NCBI GenBank assembly: GCA_017555875.1
Contig: JAFZFN010000022.1
Coordinates: 1-64,000, forward strand
Direction: 5' to 3'
DNA length: 64,000 bases
Origin: Bacteroidaceae bacterium
GTDB taxonomy: Bacteria > Bacteroidota > Bacteroidia > Bacteroidales > Bacteroidaceae
A program made the position numbers and the translations under genes. Numbering within the stretch: the stretch's first letter is position 1; the number at the start of each line of letters is the position of its first letter. Of this stretch, positions 41,081 through 48,413 are shown piece after piece. The notes below the pieces were generated by a model. The model saw nothing but the letters and a program-made list of their open reading frames with translations. It was not told the DNA's origin and ran no database searches.

Positions 41081-42688
41081 ATGAAGAATATATTTAAAAT
41101 CGGTGCAGCCGCTCTGTGCTGCTCGTCAATGCTCCTCACTGGATGTATTGAAGAAACATTCCCCACCAATGCCGCTACCGATGAGCAGGTGAGCGCATCT
41201 TCAAAAGCTTTGGAGGCCTTGTTGTGGGCGATGCCGGCATTCCTCAACAACTTTGCTACCGTGTCATCTGATTATGCTTATGACTGGGGCTACGGTTCAA
41301 TGATGCACATTCGTGACGTGTTGGGTGAGGATATGTCTATTGTTGAGAGCTCTTATGACTGGTATCAGAGTTGGGCATATAACACGACTAACAACGAAGA
41401 TTATGCTCGTGCCCAGTTCATCTGGAACTACTACTGGAAGTTCGTGCAGACTACCAACAACGTAGTCAAGGCTATCGATCCCGAGACCGCTTCAGAGACC
41501 AACCTCGGTTACCTCGGTATCGGTCACGCTTACCGCGCTTTTGCTTACCTTGATATGGCTCGTATGTTCGAGTTCCTTCCCAATGATGCAGTATCAGGTA
41601 TCAATGCTGCTGGTAACAAGGTGGATTCACTCACTGTACCCATCGTAACTCACCTTACCACTGAGACAGAGGCTGGTGACAACCCCCGTGTTGACCGCAA
41701 CGAGATGTTTGAGTTTATCCTTTCAGACCTCGACATTGCTCAGGCTAACATCGCCAAGGCTAAGCGTCTCTCAAAGACCATGCCTGACCTCGCTGTAGTA
41801 TACGGCCTCAAGGCTCGTCTCTACATGTGGGTTGAGAACTACGACAGCGCTCGTGTATATGCTCGCAAGGCTATCGACTTGGGTGGCTATCGCCCCACTA
41901 CCGAGGCTGAGTGGCTCAACACAACTTCAGGCTTCAACGATCTCGCTACCGCTTCATGGATGTGGGGTGCACAGCAGATGAAGGAGGACGACGTGGTGCA
42001 GACCGGTATCCTTAACTGGACCTCTTGGATGTCAAACGAGACCACATACGGCTATGCTGCTGCAGGTCCTATGGCTATGGTAGGTGTTGACTTCTATAAC
42101 AAGATTAGCAACAACGACTTCCGTAAGCTCTCTTGGAAGGCTCCCGCAGGTCACGTACTCGACGGTAAGAATACTTACATCGATGACGAACTCGGCGCTA
42201 CACTCCCCGAGTATGTATCACTCAAGTTCCGTCCCGCATCAGGTAACGCTACCGATTACAACGTAGGTTCTGCATCAGCATACCCCTTGATGCGTATCGA
42301 GGAGATGTACTTCATTGAGGCTGAGTGTGCCGCTCACGCTGATGCTGCTGAGGGTAAGGCATTGCTCGAAAGCTTCATGAAGTCTTACCGTGCTCCCAAG
42401 TATACTTGCATGGCTACAGATCAGGCTGCTGTTATCGACGAGATCTTCTTCCAGAAGCGCGTTGAGTTCTGGGGTGAGGGTTTGAACTTCTTCGACTACA
42501 AGCGCCTCGACAAGCCTGTAACACGTGCATACGACGGTTCTAACTTTGCAACTGTTGCACAGTTCAATACAACTACTCGTCCTGCTTGGATGAACTTCTG
42601 TATCGTAAGGACTGAGAAGATGAGCAACAAGGCGTTGATGGACTACGAGAACCCCTCTACAGTAGGTTGCTACGATGATAACGAATAA
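41081..42688 (+). CDS. SusD/RagB-family lipoprotein, expressed copy
   Basis: The 535-residue SusD-like lipoprotein has its lipobox Cys at about residue 22 (LLTGC). The RagB C-terminal pattern FQKRVEFWGEGLNFFDYKRL is visible. I prefer ATG 41081 over the GTG two codons earlier. It follows susC by 21 bp and should form the lid of that transporter. The paralogue at 31125 is of almost equal length (537) but differs in most surface segments, as expected if the two pairs bind different ligands. Confidence 0.94.
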   Translation: MKNIFKIGAAALCCSSMLLTGCIEETFPTNAATDEQVSASSKALEALLWAMPAFLNNFATVSSDYAYDWGYGSMMHIRDVLGEDMSIVESSYDWYQSWAYNTTNNEDYARAQFIWNYYWKFVQTTNNVVKAIDPETASETNLGYLGIGHAYRAFAYLDMARMFEFLPNDAVSGINAAGNKVDSLTVPIVTHLTTETEAGDNPRVDRNEMFEFILSDLDIAQANIAKAKRLSKTMPDLAVVYGLKARLYMWVENYDSARVYARKAIDLGGYRPTTEAEWLNTTSGFNDLATASWMWGAQQMKEDDVVQTGILNWTSWMSNETTYGYAAAGPMAMVGVDFYNKISNNDFRKLSWKAPAGHVLDGKNTYIDDELGATLPEYVSLKFRPASGNATDYNVGSASAYPLMRIEEMYFIEAECAAHADAAEGKALLESFMKSYRAPKYTCMATDQAAVIDEIFFQKRVEFWGEGLNFFDYKRLDKPVTRAYDGSNFATVAQFNTTTRPAWMNFCIVRTEKMSNKALMDYENPSTVGCYDDNE

Positions 42689-42725
42689 TTATTTAGTGTC
42701 AAATTTTATTAAATAGAGATATAGT

Positions 42726-44549
42726 ATGAAATTTTTTAATAAACTTTCGGCTGCTATGTTGTCAGTCGCTCTCATGGCAGGATTCGCTTCTTGTACTGAG
42801 ACTGCCGACTACGATGCACCGTCAGTACCTACCAATGCGCAGGTACATTTCTCTAACGCAGAGTCTTCAACTATCTCGTTGGGCTTTGAGCAAGATAGCT
42901 TTGCTGTAAAGGTTTACAGAGCTGAGGCTGGCGCTGAACTCGTTGTTTCCTTGAACATCGTTTCAGATTCTGCTGACGTATTTACTTTCCCCGAGGAAGT
43001 TGTATTCGAGGCTGACTCAACTGTAGCTTACATCCCTGTAACATTCGATTTCGGCAACATCGCTCCCGATACTGACTATCCTATCAGCATCGAGCTCCTT
43101 GGCGATGAGGTGACTCCTTATGGTGCAAGCAAGGTGAACTTGGTTGTAAAGTATGCTCCTTGGAGTGAGTGGACTGAGTTCGCTACAGGTTACAATGAGC
43201 TTACTGTATACTGGGGTGGTACACTCTCTGATATTCAGGTATATCAGCGTGAGTCTTTGCTTGACCCTACCAAGCAGCAGTTTGCTTTCGAAAACTATCC
43301 TGGTTATGAGTTGGTTATTGACTATGATAAAACTACAGGTCGTTGCCATGTAGGTGTTACTGATATCAATTTCAATAACGACTCCTATGGTGCAGTGTTC
43401 ATTGCAGACAGTGAGACTTACAGTGAACTTGTTCCCAGATTTGCCGAGAAAGCAGAGGTTAAGCCTTCTACATTTGATCCTGAGACAGGTGTATTCAGCT
43501 TGCATCTTGTATACTTTGTAAGTGCCGGTTGGTTTGGTGCTGGTTATGAGTACTTGCACCTTGATGGTTATGCTTCATACGACTACTCAATCAGCCTCGA
43601 AGAGAGAGGTCACTATGTAGACCTTAAGGGTGTTGACAATGCTTTGATCTACATGCACAAGGGTGCTGACGTAGATACCTATAAGTATGCTATCGCTGCA
43701 GGTAATGACCTCAATGCACTTCTTGGTGGTATTCTCGATGGCTCTGTAGAGTCTACTGAGGTTTCTGAGAGCGGCTACCAGCTCTTCCCCTTGACTGAGG
43801 CTGGTGAGTATTCTGTAGTTGCTGTTACCTACGACAAGGAAGGTAATGCTCAGGAGGCTAACTACATCACCTTCGAGTTCGCTCCCGTTGGTCAGTCTTC
43901 ACCCTGGGAGTCAATGGGTATGGCTACATATCGTGAGGATATCGTAGCTAGCGTGTTTGGCGTTGATAACCTTGTATATCAGGTAGAGATTGAGAAGAAT
44001 GTTGAGACTTCTGGCTTGTATCGTTTGGTAAATCCCTATGGCCCTGCTTACGGATACAATGCTGCCGGTGTATACGATGATTCAAAGAATCACTATGTAA
44101 TAATCGACGCTCAGGATCCTGCAAAAGTAAATGTACTTGAGTCTTACACAGGTCTTGACCTAGGTTATGGAGAACTCGGTATTATGTCAATGGCTGACTA
44201 CGTTTTGGCTCAAGAAGAAACAACAGAGGAGGATGCTCTTCCCTATTATGGTAAGCTTGAGAATGGCGTAATCACATTCCCCGGTGAGGGCTTGCTCGCT
44301 ATCATGGGTGATGGTCTTTACATAGGTAACAAGAACAGCTTGTTCGCTGTAGCACTCCCCGGTTACGAACTCCCTGAGGATGAGGCAACCGAGGAAGGTG
44401 GCGAGGAAGAAGGCGGTGAAGAAGAGGGAGGCGAAGAGTCTTCAGCTCGCATCCGTCGCGACGTTGAGGTTTTCGGTAAGATCTCTCTCAAGGGTCGTCC
44501 CGCTGACGCTAACGTAATCGCAAACTACTTGCAGAGCAACATCCGTTAA
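42726..44549 (+). CDS. Surface lipoprotein of unknown function in the susCD operon
   Basis: The 607-residue product has a lipoprotein signal with Cys23 (GFASC). The N-terminal 130 residues read like an immunoglobulin-type beta domain (VHFSNAESSTISLGFEQDS). The middle part is rich in Tyr and Asp and has repeated beta segments. Near the C-terminus is an acidic EEGGEEEGGEEEGGEESS linker followed by about 30 residues. Position after susCD suggests a third surface ligand-binding protein, like SusE/SusF, but I recognise no family by sequence. Its counterpart is absent from the silent pair. A strong terminator follows at 44567. Confidence 0.75.
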   Translation: MKFFNKLSAAMLSVALMAGFASCTETADYDAPSVPTNAQVHFSNAESSTISLGFEQDSFAVKVYRAEAGAELVVSLNIVSDSADVFTFPEEVVFEADSTVAYIPVTFDFGNIAPDTDYPISIELLGDEVTPYGASKVNLVVKYAPWSEWTEFATGYNELTVYWGGTLSDIQVYQRESLLDPTKQQFAFENYPGYELVIDYDKTTGRCHVGVTDINFNNDSYGAVFIADSETYSELVPRFAEKAEVKPSTFDPETGVFSLHLVYFVSAGWFGAGYEYLHLDGYASYDYSISLEERGHYVDLKGVDNALIYMHKGADVDTYKYAIAAGNDLNALLGGILDGSVESTEVSESGYQLFPLTEAGEYSVVAVTYDKEGNAQEANYITFEFAPVGQSSPWESMGMATYREDIVASVFGVDNLVYQVEIEKNVETSGLYRLVNPYGPAYGYNAAGVYDDSKNHYVIIDAQDPAKVNVLESYTGLDLGYGELGIMSMADYVLAQEETTEEDALPYYGKLENGVITFPGEGLLAIMGDGLYIGNKNSLFAVALPGYELPEDEATEEGGEEEGGEEEGGEESSARIRRDVEVFGKISLKGRPADANVIANYLQSNIR

Positions 44550-44566
44550 TCATATCGGATGGATAT

Positions 44567-44604
44567 AAATGAAAGAGGGTGGCTTCGGTCACCCTCTTTC
44601 ATTT
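44567..44604 (+). terminator. Terminator of the susCD-lipoprotein operon
   Basis: A 15-bp stem (44567-44581 with 44590-44604) closes a loop containing TTCG. It lies 17 bp after the lipoprotein stop and is followed by an AT-rich tail. Confidence 0.85.
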
Positions 44605-44645
44605 ATATATATAGGTGTAGGGACAGCATTTGCGTAGATTAACTC

Positions 44646-44850
44646 CAATAAATTTGGATTTTTCTCTCGCCTTAATTTTAATCTGCTATGCAGCTTGAAA
44701 TTAGGCTGCGGCTCGGAATTGCTCAAATAAATTTGGCTTTTTCTCTCGCCTTAATTTTAATCTGCTGCGCAGCTTCAAATTAGGCTACGGCTCGGAATTG
44801 CTCAAATAAATTTGGCATTTCTCTCGCCTTGCACTAATTTTGCAAACTAT
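44646..44850. repeat. 79-bp tandem repeat, about 2.5 copies, upstream of recN
   Basis: Copies start at about 44646, 44725 and 44804, with the last truncated. Each begins AAATAAATTTGG (or close) followed by CTCTCGCCTT and, in the first two, TAATTTTAATCTGC and an imperfect GC-rich inverted region. The third copy carries the recN promoter, and the first two hold decayed versions of it (TTTG, 16 bp, TAATTTTA). Confidence 0.85.
44811..44842 (+). promoter_or_regulatory. Promoter of recN
   Basis: TTTG (44811-44814), 20 bp, then TAATTTTG (44835-44842) matches the Bacteroidales consensus exactly. The recN ATG is at 44870, 27 bp after the -7 box. Confidence 0.75.
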
Positions 44851-44869
44851 TACAGAAACGACCGAAATC

Positions 44870-46534
44870 ATGCTACGCAACCTACGTATACAAAACTATG
44901 CACTCATCGAGTCGCTCGACCTCGACTTTGTCGAGGGATTCTCAGTCATCACGGGTGAGACGGGCGCCGGTAAGTCTATTCTCCTCGGAGCCATAGGACT
45001 GCTCACAGGACAGCGTGCCGAGACCGCTGCACTGCGCACAGGAGCAGCGAAATGCATCGTGGAGGGCACATTCGACATCGATGGCTATGCGCTCGAACCC
45101 CTCTTTGAGGAGTACGACATCGAGTACGACACCGAGTGCATCGTGCGTCGAGAGATTGCAGCCACAGGCAAGAGCCGCGCCTTCATCAACGACACACCCG
45201 TGTCGCTGGCCATCCTCAAGCAACTGGGCGAGCGACTTATCGACATACACTCACAGCACCAAAACCTCTTGCTCAACAGCGAGGACTTTCAGATAGGAGT
45301 GCTCGACACGCTCAGCACCGACAAGGATATCAAGGCACGCTACACTGAGGCCTACCGACACTATCGCGACATAGCAGCACAGCTCGAGGCGTTGCGCACG
45401 CAGCTCACGGGAGACCAGGGCGACGAGGAGTACATCCGATTCCAATTGCAGCAGTTCGACGAGTGGCGCCTCCAGGAGGGCGAGCAGGAGGAACTGGAGC
45501 AAGAGCTGGAGCTGCTCACCCATGCCGAGGACATCAAGGAGGGGCTCTACCGCATCAGTGCACAGCTCTCCGACGACGAGGGAGGACAGGTGCCCATGCT
45601 GCGCAGTACCACATCGGCTCTGCGCTCGCTCACAAACATATACCCCGCAGCAGAGGAGTGGCACGAACGCATGGAGAGCCTCTACATCGAGCTCAAGGAC
45701 ATCGCCGATGAGGTGGCCCGTGCCGAGGAGCGCATCTCCTTCGACCCCGAGCGCCAAGCATGGGTGGAGGCACGTCTCGACACCATCTACTCGGCCCAGC
45801 AGAAGCATCGCGTGAGCTCTGTGGCCGAACTGCTCGACATCGAGCAGCGCTTCCGCGACACACTCGACCGCATCGACGAGGCTGCAGAGCGCATAGCGGC
45901 CATGGAGCAGCACAAGGAGGAGGCTCACGCAGCACTCATAAAGGCTGGTGCCGCACTCACCAAGCAGCGCAGCGAGGTGGCTGCGACCTTCGAGAAGGAG
46001 ATTGCGACACGACTGGTCGAGCTGGGCATCCCCAACACGCGCTTTGCCGTCGACATTGCTCCGCGACGCCAACCCGACGCGACAGGAGCCGACAACGTGG
46101 CATTCCTCTTCTCGGCCAACAAGAACGGAGCCTTGCAAAACATCGCCGATGTGGCTTCGGGAGGTGAGATCTCGCGCATCATGCTCTCGCTCAAGAGTAT
46201 CATCGCTGCAGCAAAGGCTCTGCCCACACTCATCTTCGACGAGATAGACACGGGAGTGTCGGGCACCATAGCGGCACGCATGGCCGACATCATGGCCGAC
46301 ATAGCTGGTCATGGCCGTCAGGTCATCAGCATCACCCACCTGCCACAGATCGCAGCCAAGGGCGCAGCCCACTACAAAGTATATAAGGAGGACACGGCCG
46401 ACGCCACCGTCAGCCATATGCGTCCCCTCACCGCCGAGGAGCGCATCAGCGAACTGGCACAGATGATGAGCGCTGGCACACTCACCGAAGCGGCTATCAA
46501 CAATGCAAGAGAGATGTTGGGGGTAGGTTCTTAG
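44870..46534 (+). CDS. recN: DNA repair protein RecN
   Basis: RecN is an SMC-like ATPase that acts in double-strand-break repair. The 554-residue protein has Walker A GETGAGKS near residues 29-36, a long central coiled coil (about 150-360), the signature VASGGEISRIML (about 426-437) and Walker B LIFDEIDTGVSG (about 452). The start at ATG 44870 fits the family N-terminus MLRNLRIQNYALIE. It is followed by rlmB 119 bp downstream. Confidence 0.95.
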   Translation: MLRNLRIQNYALIESLDLDFVEGFSVITGETGAGKSILLGAIGLLTGQRAETAALRTGAAKCIVEGTFDIDGYALEPLFEEYDIEYDTECIVRREIAATGKSRAFINDTPVSLAILKQLGERLIDIHSQHQNLLLNSEDFQIGVLDTLSTDKDIKARYTEAYRHYRDIAAQLEALRTQLTGDQGDEEYIRFQLQQFDEWRLQEGEQEELEQELELLTHAEDIKEGLYRISAQLSDDEGGQVPMLRSTTSALRSLTNIYPAAEEWHERMESLYIELKDIADEVARAEERISFDPERQAWVEARLDTIYSAQQKHRVSSVAELLDIEQRFRDTLDRIDEAAERIAAMEQHKEEAHAALIKAGAALTKQRSEVAATFEKEIATRLVELGIPNTRFAVDIAPRRQPDATGADNVAFLFSANKNGALQNIADVASGGEISRIMLSLKSIIAAAKALPTLIFDEIDTGVSGTIAARMADIMADIAGHGRQVISITHLPQIAAKGAAHYKVYKEDTADATVSHMRPLTAEERISELAQMMSAGTLTEAAINNAREMLGVGS

Positions 46535-46653
46535 GGGTTAAATGGAGAGGGTCTTGTCAGCGATGAAACATTCGGCATTTAACTCCCTATATCTCCTTCT
46601 ATCTCCCTTTATCTCCAAAATATCATAAATCATAAATCATAAATATAGAATCA

Positions 46654-47397
46654 ATGCTCGACAAGAACGAACTCATCTTTGGCACCCGCGCAGTCATCGA
46701 AGCCATCGAAGCGGGTAAGGACATAGACAAGATACTCATCAAGCGTGGCTTGCAGAACGAGCTCTCTCGCGAACTCTTCGATGCACTTAAGGGACGGCTT
46801 ATCCCCGTGCAGCGTGTGCCCATAGAGAAACTCAATAGGCTCACCACGAAGAACCACCAGGGTGTCATTGCCTTCACCTCGGCGGTGACCTATCAGCGTG
46901 TCGAGGACCTCGTGCCCATGCTCTATGAGGAGGGCAAGAACCCACTCTTCGTGATGCTCGACGGCGTGACCGACGTGCGTAACTTCGGTGCCATAGCCCG
47001 CACTTGCGAATGTGCTGGCGTGGATGCTATCGTCATCCCTACACACGATAGCGTGAGTGTCAATGCCGACGCCATGAAGACCTCGGCAGGTGCTCTGCAC
47101 ACACTGCCCGTATGTCGCGAGCCGAACATCGGCAATGCTATCAAGTATCTCAAAAACTGCGGCTTCCGCGTTGTGGCAGCCACAGAGAAGGCCAAGTACA
47201 CCTACACCAAGGCCAACCTCACCGACCCCACATGTATCGTCATGGGTGCCGAGGACAAGGGTATCCCCAACGAACACCTTGCCCTGTGCGATGAGTGGAT
47301 ATCCATCCCACAGTTTGGGCACATCCAGTCGCTCAACGTATCCGTGGCTGCAGGTGTGCTCATCTATGAGGCAGTGCGCCAGCGCAGCGAAAGCTGA
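46654..47397 (+). CDS. rlmB: SpoU/TrmH-family rRNA 2'-O-methyltransferase (RlmB-like)
   Basis: The 247-residue protein is a SPOUT methyltransferase. It has an N-terminal substrate-binding domain starting IFGTRAVIEAIEAG, and the catalytic motifs DGVTDVRNFGAIARTCECAG (motif 1), MGAEDKGIPNEHL (motif 2) and IPQFGHIQSLNVSVAAGVLIYE (motif 3). RlmB methylates G2251 of 23S rRNA. The exact target is inferred from the family. A terminator follows at 47432. Confidence 0.9.
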   Translation: MLDKNELIFGTRAVIEAIEAGKDIDKILIKRGLQNELSRELFDALKGRLIPVQRVPIEKLNRLTTKNHQGVIAFTSAVTYQRVEDLVPMLYEEGKNPLFVMLDGVTDVRNFGAIARTCECAGVDAIVIPTHDSVSVNADAMKTSAGALHTLPVCREPNIGNAIKYLKNCGFRVVAATEKAKYTYTKANLTDPTCIVMGAEDKGIPNEHLALCDEWISIPQFGHIQSLNVSVAAGVLIYEAVRQRSES

Positions 47398-47431
47398 AGG
47401 CGTATGCTCGGAGAAGACGAATGACAAAGAC

Positions 47432-47470
47432 AAAGCGAAGCGATGAGCCCAAGGACCATCGCTTCGCTTT
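47432..47470. terminator. Bidirectional terminator between rlmB and the DUF5020 gene
   Basis: The stem AAAGCGAAGCGATG region (47432-47445) pairs with 47457-47470, followed by TTTT on the plus strand. It sits between two convergent stops and can serve both. Confidence 0.82.
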
Positions 47471-47494
47471 TAATATGTGTCTGTGTCTCTTTTA

Positions 47495-48202
47495 TCAGAA
47501 TGTCCATTTGAGGCCTAGCGCGGGCATGGCACGGAAGCCCTTCTCTACGAAGTTGTGTGAGAGCTCCAGCTCACCACCGACACTGCAGTTTACGCTCTCC
47601 CAGCCTTCAATCTTGTTGAGGTTGACCCAAAGCTGAGGCTCAGAGATGAAGATGAAGTTGGTGTTCTGCCATACACGAGGCTCGCGCCAAAAGTCGGCAA
47701 ATCCACTGAATGAGCACCATCCATCGAGGAAGCTGATGCCCCACACACCCGTGAGCTGGAAGCTATGAGGTTGCTTCTTGAGGTTAAGCCCTACGGTACC
47801 GGGGATGGCCTTGTATGATGCAGTTACTGACCATGTCTTAGAGAAGTCGGCAGTGTGGCCAGAGTAGGTGAGACCCAAGAGCCATGCGTTGTTGTATGAA
47901 CCATTACCAAGGTCAAACCCACCATTGAACTCGGCGTGTGCTGAAAGCCAGTTCAACTCTGAATCTTGCCAGAAGCAGAAGTCACGAGCAATCTCGGTGT
48001 AGGCACCTACGGCAGTAGGATTGTAGTCCATATCTACAAAGATAAAGGTGCTACCGAACGCGTCGGGGCGGAACATCTCGAATGTGGTGGTGATGCAGCC
48101 ACGATTGGTGTCATAAAGTACTTGAAGATTCTGAGCCTTAGAGGCTACGGGGAGGCACAACATCGCTACGATGAGCGCCACGAGTCGTGTAGTCTTTTTC
48201 AT
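47495..48202 (-). CDS. DUF5020-family outer-membrane protein
   Basis: The 235-residue protein has a signal peptide (ending LPVASKAQ) and a mature part of alternating aromatic beta strands (FIFVDMDY, SWTVTASY-like, WVNLNK) ending in GLKWTF, as for a small outer-membrane barrel. It matches DUF5020, a Bacteroidota family thought to be related to the Tsx nucleoside channel. I start at ATG 48202, where a normal signal peptide begins, rather than at 48253. The transport role is inferred. Confidence 0.8.
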   Translation of the reverse strand: MKKTTRLVALIVAMLCLPVASKAQNLQVLYDTNRGCITTTFEMFRPDAFGSTFIFVDMDYNPTAVGAYTEIARDFCFWQDSELNWLSAHAEFNGGFDLGNGSYNNAWLLGLTYSGHTADFSKTWSVTASYKAIPGTVGLNLKKQPHSFQLTGVWGISFLDGWCSFSGFADFWREPRVWQNTNFIFISEPQLWVNLNKIEGWESVNCSVGGELELSHNFVEKGFRAMPALGLKWTF

Positions 48203-48241
48203 GTCTGTGTCAATGAAATGAATAGTTAATAAAGTATGGCG

Positions 48242-48249
48242 CAAAGGTA
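48242..48249 (-). promoter_or_regulatory. Possible -7 box for the DUF5020 gene
   Basis: On the minus strand TACCTTTG lies 39 bp before the ATG at 48202. The nearest TTTG (48273-48276) is 23 bp away, outside the normal spacing. Confidence 0.4.
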
Positions 48250-48365
48250 ACATAAAAAAACAAAAACAGCTGCAAACGGCTTGAAAAATCTCGCATAATC
48301 GAAAATCTCGGGCTCGACGATGTAAGTAACTCCCCTATAGTATTCACTAACTCGAATTTTTGTTG

Positions 48366-48373
48366 TACCTTTG
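48366..48373 (+). promoter_or_regulatory. Possible -7 box for valS
   Basis: TACCTTTG matches TANNTTTG and lies 40 bp before the valS ATG. I see no good -33 box. Confidence 0.45.
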
Positions 48374-48413
48374 CTGCTTCGAACAGAAATAAAGTATAAA
48401 ACAACATAAAACT

